From NCBI GenBank assembly GCA_000310025.1, contig FN648573.1, forward strand, positions 18,109-67,557: 49,449 nucleotides of DNA. Direction: 5' to 3'. The notes under the pieces are model-generated. The model searched no databases and was not told the origin of the DNA. It saw only the letters and a list, made by a program, of their open reading frames with translations. A program made the translations under genes and the position numbers. The DNA comes from Ectocarpus siliculosus (lineage: Eukaryota > Sar > Phaeophyceae > Ectocarpales > Ectocarpaceae). This document shows positions 34,701 through 45,129 of the stretch, one piece after another (position 1 is the stretch's first letter; every line of letters begins with the position of its first letter).

Positions 34701-36812
34701 CTTCTCCGCCCAGCGTCGCAAGGCGCCGTCCACATGGCCAACGCGATCGTGAGCAACATTTTTGCTCCGCTTGTGATCTGTGCTCTGCCGCAGGAAGAGA
34801 GGCGATACGATCAAGAAATCGACGACACTGTGTTGTTGCGCTGTTGTATGGACGGCACCACGAAGAATACCACGGCCCTCACAAGAGTGCTTGCTCCTCA
34901 CGCCGTGGTTCAGGGTCACCGTTGTTCCGTTGAACCTCCCATTCTGCTGTTTGTGTTGCCGAACCTTTTCGTACTTTTGGTTTTTTCATTATTTCCCCTT
35001 GTTGGAAAGGGTTCTGAGTGCGATTTTTCCTCGTGTCGTCTCATGCGTGTTGGTTGTCTAGGCAAGACGTACGAGAGGGTCTGGTGGAACCGCAGCGATT
35101 GGTGGCGATGACTTCGACGGAGCTCATGGCCAAGGATAAGAGGGAGGCAATGGATAAGGCCGTCAGCGAACGGACGGAGGCTCGAATGTGAGGGAAGGGG
35201 AGAGGGTGGGATCGGACATGACGGAGGGCGTGCGTCAAACAAATACCTTACGCCAGTACATATCATTGTTCGTTTTCAACGTCAATGTTTAGTTGTTCGC
35301 GTACTTCAGCATGAAATAGCACCGTCAACTGTTTCGTATTGAGTGGGCAAGATTGTAACAGGACGGAAGCTAGAGTGTTCGGGCGTGAAACAGCAGGTAT
35401 CTGTCTGTGTGTAGGTAGTCAAGGTCACACCTCGGAACGCAGTTGGAAGCACCGGGAACAGACACGTTTTAAGACGAGGATTTACACCCACGACATCCGT
35501 CACTTTAACGCTAACCCTGTGATGATGCGATGATACTGATAGGTTGGACTGGTACGACAAGAACGAAGACAAGATCAACAAGCAGTGCGGCATCAAGGAA
35601 ACGGATGTGAGAGCGTACTTCGGTACTCTTGGGCGTTGTGGTCGGGTCAATTGAAGTGAACGTTGTGGTCGGGTCAATTGAAGCACAAATTGTTCCACAC
35701 AGCTACAGGTGTTATATATAATACGACCCCCGCCTTGAGGAGCTTGAGGCGGCGCTCACTGCTGTGATACGCCCAATCATGTCCAAGACTTCCATTCTGA
35801 TTACAATGCTTACCCTCATTCTAGCAAGGCTTGACTTCATAGAGTGTCACACGCCTGTGTAAACCTGCATCACCTCCGCAAGGAGGCGGCAGCCCTGGAG
35901 CGCCAACAGCGCGACCAGCAACATGCCCTCACCCTGGCGGAACAGGAGGAGCAATCCGCTATCTCTGATCGCGACAACCTCTTGGACGACTTCGACACAA
36001 CGCCGCACTCAGCCACTCACCGCCGCATCAACGGCGGCGCCCGCAAAGCCGCCCCCGCCCCACCTCCGCGACCTTCACCTTGTTTTGTTACGCGACCTCC
36101 ACGGGAAGACGAAGGAGTCTGGGGAAAAGTGGACACTGACTCTTTTGTAACGGCTTTTCATGAAGCAACCATGATGCTCACTCAAAAAACCCAGCCCCAC
36201 AAACAACGGGTGACCGTGGTCCACGCCGTTGTCATGCAACACCACCGTTTCTCAGCTTTGATGGGTATTTTAAGGCGATGGTCGCCCAACGGGGCGCATA
36301 TCGTCGTGTTTCTCTACGAACATCCTATCCTCACCCTGTATTGTAACACTCTTGACGTGGTTCATCATACCCTCTGTAGTAAAAACGCTGGCTGACGTCC
36401 AACGTGCTCGACGTGCCTTTTTTTTTTTCCCAACGCTTGGCTTAAGTGCAACACTCTCGACGCGCCGTTTGTTGTCTTCCATCGCCGGCTTGAGTCCAAC
36501 ACGCTGGACGTGCCTTACTACCTTGTCTTCCATCGCTGGCTGACGTCACCACCGCCTCACTCCCGTTGTGTGACGGTGCCCGCTCGCTGCCTTGATCATG
36601 ACGTCATCGGTGACGTCATCGGTGACGGCATCGGTGCGTTTTCGAACCTGCTTTGTTGCTGCCTGTCGTTCGCTCCGCAGGGCATGTTCGAGTGCGGCCG
36701 GTGCAAGTCGACCAAGACGACCTACACGCAGAAGCAGACGAGGTCTGCCGATGAACCGATGACGACGTTCGTGACGTGCAGCAACTGCAAGAACAGATGG
36801 AAGTTCTGCTGA
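28722..36812 (+). CDS. TFIIS: Transcription elongation factor TFIIS, complete
   Basis: Nuclear factor that rescues arrested RNA polymerase II by stimulating its transcript cleavage. Nine exons, 1,116 coding bases, 371 residues: 28722-28784, 30242-30500, 31295-31443, 32315-32380, 32813-32939, 34163-34292, 35062-35187, 35543-35606, 36681-36812. All phases join and each ends in GT-AG sites. The N-terminal LW/TFIIS-N domain is at about 22-85 ([32 protein letters not shown]), followed by a Gly/Ala/Ser-rich linker at about 86-180 with eight alanines from a GCG run. The central domain is at about 185-315 ([49 protein letters not shown]). The C-terminal zinc ribbon has CGRC and CSNC pairs and the catalytic hairpin [12 protein letters not shown], ending RWKFC. 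The short Ser/Thr exon 32315-32380 is the least certain. Confidence 0.93.
28785..29770 (+). other. First part of TFIIS intron 1
   Basis: Frames of 81-134 codons occur on both strands (for example 29529-29774) but overlap each other and show no family motif, so they are not called. No RNA gene recognised. Confidence 0.4.
29771..30180 (+). repeat. Dispersed repeat family C, three tandem copies
   Basis: Three units (about 29771-29925, 29928-30055, 30056-30175) share catttctgc, gagctcca.cccgtggtc, cacacagaaggcttcct, cctaccatccctcctgcggt and agatg.ttgccttc. Single copies are found elsewhere at 31120-31230 (+) and, inverted, at 33190-33345, 39190-39310 and 46800-46925. Confidence 0.75.
30505..30679. 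mobile_element. MITE, about 175 bp (family A), beside a TFIIS donor
   Basis: TA-CAGCAGTAGGAGAGGTCCC...AGTGCCGG at the left; the right end reads back as TA-CAGTAGAAGTCCCTG then TTTAGTGCCG. Both ends are flanked by TA. The insertion point is at intron position +5 of TFIIS exon 30242-30500 (AAAAG|gtaa, then the element). Confidence 0.75.
31120..31230 (+). repeat. Dispersed repeat family C, single copy
   Basis: aagtcagcgctcacagccgg, agctccaatcggtggtcagt, cacacagaaggcttcctct and gcttgccttcggtt match family C. In a TFIIS intron. Confidence 0.65.
31480..31690. repeat. Two-copy repeat after TFIIS exon 31295-31443
   Basis: gtgctgtgcttgtagaact and atatatatgtgctt.gatgg plus tggagt recur about 100-130 bp apart. 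Confidence 0.6.
33190..33345 (-). repeat. Dispersed repeat family C, inverted copy
   Basis: The reverse complement carries atcagcgctcacgacatttc, tgccgggtgtaggagct, acccgtggtcagtc, gggttcctcttctacc and gtagatggttgcctta. In a TFIIS intron. Confidence 0.65.
36320..36635. repeat. Degenerate tandem repeat in the last TFIIS intron
   Basis: gctggctgacgtccaacgtg plus ctcgacgtgcc recurs in variant form about every 60 bp (near 36388, 36435, 36485 and 36534). It is followed by three head-to-tail copies of tgacgtcatcgg (36599-36634). Confidence 0.65.
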
Positions 36813-38200
36813 CGCGGCGGCCGTGATGTTTCGCGGGGGGGGGTGTTGTCAAGTCCTACGGGGTTTCTATGTAGCAGGCGTTCGTGCAGCCGACACGTTG
36901 GTGACTGGCGGCGCAATGCCCCGATGTAAAGATTTGCTTGCGCTACGACTGCATCTTTACAGTCCGATGTTGGACGTGTTTTTGTCTCCGACAGATTTCG
37001 ATGTTTGGTACGTACCATGCTGGCTATGTTCCAAGTTCCAACGGCACACGAGAGGTCTTGGCGGTAACCGTGTAACATGGTCCGCCACGTTCGACTCTCG
37101 ATGGCCATTGTCCGACAAGAAGGGAGCAGCTGATTGAGCGACTAGACGCGCCGCAGCTGCTCACTAGACTGATGATCAGGTCAATGGACCTTGCCGTTGA
37201 CGAGCAAATATGTCGTGTGCTGCCAGTGTTTGATGACGCATGATGCGGTTCTCGATGTGTGTTGGTGGTAAGCGCAGCATGGTCTGTTGTAGGCATATCA
37301 CATTCGCAGTGTCCGTTCTTGGTCAGGCGTCTTCACAAGGAAATGTTAGTTGTAATAGAAAAAAAATGGAAAAAAAAGCACAGCACGCCCCTATAATAGG
37401 GCACAACCACCTTTGGGTGGTGTCCAACAATACATTTCATTCTCGACGCATCCTCTTCCCGGCGCGGCCGTGCTAAATTATTTCTAGGGTCCCGGCTCGG
37501 CGTTGTACCCGTTGGATAGTTACGTTGGCTGTGCGGGTACAGATAGCCTTCGCCCCCCCCCCCCCCCCCCCCCCNNNNNNNNNNNNNNNNNNNNNNNNNN
37601 NNNNNNNNNNNNNNNNNNNNNNNNNNNNNNNNNNNNNNNNNNNNNNNNNNNNNNNNNNNNNNNNNNNNNNNNNNTGGGGGGTTAAAATAAGTTTTCCCCC
37701 CCCCCCCCCCCCCGCCCCCGAGGAACGGCCATTCCGTACTGCTGTGGGTGGTTCAACTCCAGAGCTCCTTCGCATACTTGCATGCCCCCCCCCCCCGCCC
37801 CTCTCTCTCTCCCCTCCGTTGTGTGTGTTCCTTCAGCGGTACAAACTCAAATTCATGTCGCACGTACACATTGCAATAGCCTCTGTCCTTCTTTGTTTGC
37901 CACTCGACATATACATACGTACAGTTCAGATGATATCGACATCGTCAGTCATAAGACTTCATCCCATCCATCGTAATCACACGCATGTCCGCCTGACTCC
38001 ACCGGGATACATGACACACACGAGCACGCCGGGGACGGTCGTCGTGTTTCAATGAAGATGCCGAGTTCACCGTCGTGGCACTAGTTTTCCTCGAAACTCA
38101 TTTGTCTCTGGGCCGCTTCACGACCTACTACGCCATCTGCCTAGACTTTGAAGAGTCGTTCTACAGTTCCTTCACTCGTGGTGCTTGCCAAAATCATCTC
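36813..38200. other. Convergent intergenic region, TFIIS and FMO
   Basis: No gene recognised. It contains an assembly gap, long C-runs on both sides of the gap and a short A-rich stretch near 37360-37378. It holds the 3' ends of both flanking genes. Confidence 0.5.
37575..37674. other. Assembly gap of 100 N
   Basis: Exactly 100 N, the conventional placeholder for a gap of unknown size. It is bordered by a run of about 20 C on the left and by tgggggg and a further C-run on the right, so the homopolymers probably stopped sequencing. Confidence 0.98.
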
Positions 38201-41200
38201 CTATGGAAAAGTGCGAGCTCTGTACGCTGTCTCTAATTTAGCGTTGACCTCTCCAATCTCTGCGATGGCCTCGCGCATAACCTCATGCCTGCTTTTCGTA
38301 CAGTGCGCCCGGCTGGAGAAATCAACCGCCCTTGCACTACCCTCGACGTTCGTGGTATCGCAGGGGGACGCCCGCCCGTCAAGGTGTTGGAGGCGGTAGT
38401 GGCAAGGGAGGAGGGGCCCGCTCCACATCCGCTCGTTAAGCACGCCTATCGCGTCCCCTTCCTCCGACCCCCCCTCCCGTCCCGCCGTGCCTTTTGCACC
38501 CGACAGCGGGCGCTGTGACCGCATCATGGCCACGAATTCCTCCGAATCGGCAATCTCGCCCAGGCAGTTGACGGGGGAAACTGCAGAAGACGGCGACGAC
38601 GACAAGTCTTTGCGCTTGCTTGGCAACAAGCCGGCCACCCCAGCAAGACCTTCCATCATGTCCACGTAGTCCTGCAGCGGAAACAAAGCCGGGAAATGGG
38701 TGCTTTCTCAATAGTGCCGTGCGGCGGAGGGATTCGATGCGATGCCAACAAGTGTATTGGAACGGCTTCGTTTGGTGTTCTTTGCAACGTGCACCCCGAA
38801 CGTCGATAGTTGCGGTGTTCTGCAGCAAGCTTGCTGAAAGATGACGGCGAGGCTAGAAGCGCCTATCGGAGTTTTGTGCCTGCCCCATGAACACTCGTGA
38901 AAACCAGAAATTCCTCCCATTTTCATGTCCCACGTCTTTTGATGTGGCACGCCTTTTAGTCTACATGTCTCAAGTCGACCAGATAGACTTCCCAAAGAAA
39001 CTTCTTTCTGTTGCGTTTAAATATTAAAATGCTCAAGGGGAAGTAGCACAACAACGACAACAAGGCCATCAGCGAGCGCAACAGACGCCACAAAATGCCA
39101 CCCGCACGCCACGAAAACACGACAGACGTCTCATGGTGGGTTCCTCGAACACCCACAAAGCAAGGTCTATTTCCGGGACGATAAAAAGGTAGGGTTCCTC
39201 CGGGAGAAGATTCCCTCCGTGTAACTAGCCACGGATTGGAGCTAAACTGTAATACCTCCTACCCGGCAGAAGTGTCGGTGGGAGCGCTGCCTTATCGTGA
39301 TCCAACAAAAAAGAAAAATCACTTGAAATGAGAGTCGCGAGGGGAAACACTTGGAATATGTATAGGCTACGCGCTATGCGGCGGCCAACCGGACACGGCT
39401 CACCGTCGGAAATTGAGGCCGAGGTATCACTGTTCTTACTGACCGGCTCTCTTGCAAGGCTGCTGCACTCTCCGTCTCTGTCGGCATTGGCACCGCACCA
39501 CTCCACATGCGAGCTATCCACCTGGGAGTCGACGGCACGATGGCGCACTGCTGCTGTCATAAGCAAAGTACATGAACCTCTTCGAAAACGTTCTTCGAAG
39601 TTCCAGCGGGGTCTTTCGCCGAACTATTATTGCATACAGCAGGAAAAAGAGAGAGGTGGAGCGCAGCAAGCTTAGCAACCAAGCATGCTTCTAGTTGCAT
39701 TTGTCGCTGCTACGGGTCTGCCTCAAACGTCTCAAGATTCTCGACGCATCGGTGATGCTACATACGAACTGACGAGACAGTTTTGCTTGCGTGCCCCGCA
39801 GCAGTAGGGCTGGCGCTTCAACGCCCTTGTCCCACGCAGCGTCGTGGATACGCACTGACGGCAAACTTGTTTCGCACACCCAGAAGATCGCCGCAACGCA
39901 GTCAGCGCCACCTGTCTCACCGCGCCTGGAGCTCCATGACCCCAAAGTAGGGGCCTCGGTACACGCCGACGAAACCGAGGTCGGGCACGGAAGGGTTCCA
40001 AGCCTGGAGGTGGAGGATCAGGGGCTGGAGGAGGTCACCCTTGTCGTGTTCGAGCTGACCCAGCACGTCTCCCGGCAGGAATTCGAGACTCGGGCGAAGT
40101 CCCGTGCATAAAATCACGTGGTCCACCTGGTGCCGTGAAGTAGAATCGTGTGCATCACACCGTAATCGAAAACGTCGGTTGAAGTTCGTTGTCACACGGG
40201 TGGCATTGTCTAGCAGCGTACGGCGTAGTGCCAGTAAGATGTTGCTGACTCTCTGTTTTCAGCAAGGGTAACCTCGGGGCCAAGATGGAACGGACGGTGG
40301 GCCTGATGCGCACGTTCCATCCCCTACGTGAAAAGATTTTATGAGGCGCGAGCGCCCTCGTATTTAGCACGTAAGCACGATCGAACCTCTTGTTTGAAGT
40401 TCTCCATCAACGAAGAGCCAGTCATGCAGGAAAGCATAGGTCCTACCGAGCCCATGACAAACGAAAACGTCAAACCCGTCAGAAACACACCGCTCATCAC
40501 GTTGGAAACATGCAAGTGTTCTGCAGCATCAGCATGTGCGCTTGGTTTACTTGCGCTGCGGAGTAAGCAGTCTCTGTCTGACACACATATACTTCTACAC
40601 GTTCGCCCCTACATGCATGTCCCCAACACTGGAGGAATGCGAACACCATGAGCCCATACCGCCACTTCTGCCGGTTAGCTTTGATGATTGCACATGACTT
40701 CGACGAACGGTTCATATGTAGCGTGTGTCACGAGGTGGCGCCCACTCTCTCACCTTCTCCACCTTTCCATCCGAGAATCGAACCGTTCTTTCCGTGGTGT
40801 CCAGAGCGACCAACCTTTGTCGAATTTCGATGCAGCCGTCCCGAACCTTTGAGAAAGGGCCAGTCATTTCGAAATGCACGCGGAGCAGCACGCGACGAGG
40901 AGGGCGACATGCATGGCTCAGTTCTCCCCAACTACATAGTCTAGGGCCAAACCATCCAATGGTAGCCAACACTGACGAATAACCGCCCCCACTTTGAACA
41001 CGAAAACGGGGGGCAGTCGTGGGATCCCGATATTATGTGTCTGGCAAAGGGCGCCGAATCCCAATGGAGCAATGAACACGTCGTGTGAAATCGCCGGCAG
41101 TTGTTAGAGGAAGGGCAGAGGGAAGCCGGGAGAAGGAATCCGCGCAGAAAACAACGAGTTCGAAAAAACGGGACATCAGTACACGGACTTCAAATACACG

Positions 41201-44200
41201 GCAAGAGTGTGGCGATAGGGTACGTCAAGAGTGTGGCGACAGGGTGTGCGTGTTGTGCCTACTACACACAGGCATGGTAAGTCCCTCACCCTCGCTGCTC
41301 TCCGTCCACCCCTTGCCTTTTCAAGTCTACGGGTGTTCTTTGAACGCAGGAGGCGACTCCTTTGATTCTCAGTCCACTTTGCCTCTACTCTCCTCACCCG
41401 GTCGAGGAAGTCGTCTGAGACCACAACGCGCACAGACACGGACTCCGAGCCGTGGCTGTTTTCGCTTCCCTGCGATAGCCGTAACGCCTCGTGCGCGTCC
41501 CCTGGGTCCCTTCCTGCCAGCTCCACCAGAAACTTCCGCGAACTTTCTAGCTTCTCCGACGCGGGTGCAAGCTTGCTGCCGGCTCTGGCCCGCCTAGAAT
41601 ACAGCGCAAGGTCTAGCGGGACCCTGGGGCTGGCGGTAGCCAGATGAGGAGGAGTGTCTTGCGTGCAGCGGGGGTTGTCAGGATGCTTCTCGCTCCCACG
41701 TTTGTCCGAGCTTGAGTCATCCCCGCTTCGCCGCCTTGCGCTGGCTCCCACGTGCGCTGATTGGCGAGAACCACAGCCAACCGTACCCGCGTCGTTGCCT
41801 GGTTTCGCAGCGAGAGTTCCTACTTCGTCTTGAGGAACACCGGCAGAAGACGGCGTTCCTCTAGCGGCATGGATGTCGACGAAACGGGGTAGGAAGATCG
41901 ACGGACGCCCGGTCGCGGCGAGGCACCGACTGGCTACTCCGGCTACATCTGAGGGTATTCGCGTCCGATTTTGGGGGATGTTTTGTCGAGGACGGATTGT
42001 TGGGTTAGCGGGCTAACTAGTACGGCGGGGGCGGTGTGGGACTAGGGTGGGCGTAGACTTTGAAAGCTGTCGATAGTTTGTGTAAAGCCACTTTTTTGGA
42101 CGGGCCGCCGAACTTAGCCGTCTCTGGTCACCCGTGTGTCGTTTCCAACGGCTCAAGGAAGGTGCCGAGTCGGGTGTCCAGCCACCTTCGGTGAATCTTG
42201 TTTCAACGACCATAGGTGCTCCTTCTTATGTACCCGCTGCTATATTATCCCCCAACACGCAAGCAACAGACAGCATACAAGCTCACACAATCTGAACCTA
42301 GATAGAAATTGCGCCGCTGTCGCCACCCGACTTTCTTCCGCACCAGTGGAAAAAACACACACTAGTTCGAAGCCCGCTTACCGCTGGCGATCTCAGCCCC
42401 GCTGAACGCACACCCCACCACGAGCACCGAATCTCCCCCGAAAAATCCAGGGTCCCGGTAGGCCGCGCCGTGCGTGGCCCAGCCTTGCTCCACCGCCTCC
42501 GAGATCCCCTCCACCGGTGGGAAGTGAGGTTCTGAGAAAATTCCTGATGCGATGATGCATTTGTCGAACGTCTCTGTTCGCTGGACTACGTCTTCCTGCG
42601 CAGTTACGCTTGGATCGGTTGTTCGTTGGTCTCCTCTTGCCGCGCAACGGCGATGTGTTGTAGAGGTGAAGGTTATGTTCCATCTCGGAGAACCATCGGC
42701 AGCGAGGCAGGGCACGGCAGCGGTGACCGAAACACCGAAGCGGACGTGCTTCGCCAGGTCGAAGTGTGCCGCGTAGTCCTCGATGTACTGCCTGAGCCGT
42801 GCTTCTCGAAGGTGGCAAGGGGGTCGCAAGCGACGACCGAAGGCGTCGGGGGGGGAGAGAGAATGGTGTGGTTTGTGTTACTAGTGAGGGTACGAGATCC
42901 TGTTGCTTTCCAGTTTCCTTGGACTAGAACCGGTACACACCGCAGAGAAACTAGGTTCCGAGTGAATTAGCGGTAGAACGTGATCAAACAGGATGTACAT
43001 CCATGGCACGATACCGACAAACGATTACTAGTGTACACTTAGTATGCTGGTTTGTTGCGCATGCTCTGAACACAGAGCACCTCGTCCATCAAATGTTATC
43101 GACAGTTAGTTTGTCAGGGACAAAAGTTATCAGTCTACAGTTAAGGATGTCGACGAGAACACATTTGTCCAAACCTGACGAGGGAAAGTCCGGCGTGTCC
43201 ACGGGCCATCGGAAGTCTGAAAAGCAGCACGTGTGCTTGGACAGGTTAGTCTTGAGCGAACTCCAGACGCGCCCCCCACTGGCCACAAGCACGTCCAATA
43301 ATAGAGGGAAAAGCTATTTAGCGTGAAAATGACAGTCCGCGACCAAGGCCTCGAAAGCTTGAACTACACTATAGACCTTTGATGTATTAGTTTTCGAACT
43401 TGAACGTCCGCCTAACCAAGAAGGAACCAATACTAGAACCCACGGGGTGCATGTAGAGCAGGAAAGGGCCGTTCTACAGAGTGAGTCTGATCGAACGATG
43501 TGGCGGCGTGATTTCAAGCCTAAACTGTCTTCGATAGCAGCTTGCGCGTCGAAATGTAGAAGAAATACCTGTGCCTTCCATTTTTCTGTACCTCGACCTC
43601 GACACGACTCTCGAGGTTAGCCGTGTGTTGTATACTTTTCTACTCTCATTCTGCTGTAGCGCCTTCAAACAATTCTGCAGCACTTGGCTAGGTGTGAAGG
43701 GGGCAAGAACTAAACCAACAACAAACGTAGTTCGCCGCTTTGCGAAGGGTTTTTGCGGCCGTATACTGTAGATCATGAGCACGTGACCGCGAAACAACCA
43801 GGAACATCGACCCACACCTCAGATCAGCACGTAGACCTCTGCCGGTGCAAAGCATTGTACGATACAACAATGGCAGCAGCCGTAAGCTTTGGTGGGTCTC
43901 AAGTGTACGGTTGGGTGCCCGTGACACACGAACGGTACAGCGGTCGCGGCCCAGAAGCAAGAACTTAGTGGTGAGGCTGGGCGTTTTACGGAAGTTACGA
44001 AAAATGGGCTAAGAAGTACACCTTAGCCGTAGATCCTACACTTAAACCTATACAACGACCTATGCTTGATGGTGGAGAAGAAATGAGAAATAAAGCCTCG
44101 ACCCCAAATTTGACGTTTCCTACTGACGGCGCGCAGCTGCTGTACATACAATCACCTGCCGGCCTTCCACAGCCCACCCAAGCACAGGTCTCGTTCGAAC

Positions 44201-44870
44201 ACGGTGGGAACCAGATTCGCCTGCCAAGGGCCGGGCCGACATCATGCATCGCACGATTCCGTGTGAGCCCTTCCATGATCCGAGCTTTTGTGGTGGGCTC
44301 GATCGGGTTGGTTGAGTCGGAAAGAAGCTAAGCATCTTTCTTTTTTCGTGAGAGCCGAGTTTGTCCGCGCACCAAAGAGAGAGAGAGAGAGCAACTGCGA
44401 TATCGGTTTGAGAGAACCAAGAGAGGAAGAGCATGCACGCGGAACCCAGTGAATGAACGAGACCGCTTGTCTCAAAAGCTGACGACGGATTGCCAAAGTA
44501 TCTACAAAAGTCTACAACAGCAACGTCCGGAAAATCACTGTGCTTTGGCACGTTTTACCTGGTGGCAGCGTGATTCGGGGGCGCAACATGTATGGCATGC
44601 AGCTGGCCGTTCAGCTGTTTCGCGCTGTGTGATCGCCCGCCTATGTGCCAAAACAATAGTGTTGCTGGTCGTTGTGGTACGCGATGAACGCACGTTGTTT
44701 ACACACGAATAGCGTTAGTGTAGTCCCGGGAGTTGACCCAACAGAGCAGGTGCGTCCGCCCCTCTCCCGCCCCTGGTACTTTCTTGAGCCGCCCTACCTC
44801 TCACCTCAAGGCAAGCCTTAGCAGAAGTCAAACCACTGGGACCTCCACCGATTATTGCCACCTTCGTCAT
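38201..44870 (-). CDS. Flavin-containing monooxygenase (FMO-like)
   Basis: FAD- and NADPH-dependent oxygenase of nitrogen or sulfur nucleophiles. Substrate unknown. Exons: 44805-44870, 44156-44220, 43175-43278, 42382-42804, 41398-41948, 40754-40846, 39921-40126, 39766-39865, 38201-38671; 2,079 coding bases, about 692 residues. The N-terminus MTKVAIIGGGPSGLTSAKA carries the FAD-binding GxGxxG. Next come VFERDLCLGGLWK, SSLKTNLSKHTCCFSDF, QYIEDYAAHFDLAKHVRF, an FMO-like GWATHGAAYR, and the NADPH motif VVGCAFSGAEIAS with Ala in place of the second Gly. Then FLPRFV, RVPLDLALYSRR, VVVSDDFLDR, VRFSDGKVEKVDHVILCTGL and GPYFGVMELQAR, ending DYVDMMEGLAG and WSGPLLPCHYRL. Exon 41398-41948 holds a Ser/Arg-rich insert of about 70 residues. 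The join between 39921 and 39865 needs a 55-nt intron, or the gene has a frameshift there. Confidence 0.85.
39190..39310 (-). repeat. Dispersed repeat family C, inverted copy
   Basis: The reverse complement reads cagcgctcccaccgacactt, ctgccgggtaggaggtatta, agctccaatccgtggctagt and ttctcccggaggaaccct. In an FMO intron. Confidence 0.6.
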
Positions 44871-45129
44871 CGCTGCTGCCGCAACAGGACGTGTAGCGTG
44901 CCAGGTGCCCCCCCCCCGCTCCAGGATTGTGGGTGTGTGCAGTGTGCAGTCCCCGCGACAGGGAGCGGAGAGAAACAATCTTGAGTCGCCCGGCACGAGC
45001 ATGCCTCCTTGGCTGGAACTCTTGAACAAATGATTCTGCGTACCCCCCCTCCGGCTGCCTGCGGCCAGCACAGACACAGGAGTAAGATAACAAGTAGTCC
45101 CCCACCGTTACAGCTCAAGCCTTGCAATC
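44871..45129. promoter_or_regulatory. Bidirectional promoter interval, FMO and Ala-rich gene
   Basis: 259 bp separate the divergent start codons at 44870 (- strand) and 45130 (+ strand). Mixed GC-rich sequence with a C-run at 44910-44918. No TATA box. Function inferred from layout. Confidence 0.45.

Noticed and set aside
37553-37700. Biological meaning of the long C-runs at the N gap
   Set aside because: Homopolymer ends beside a gap are a known sequencing failure point; no inference is safe.
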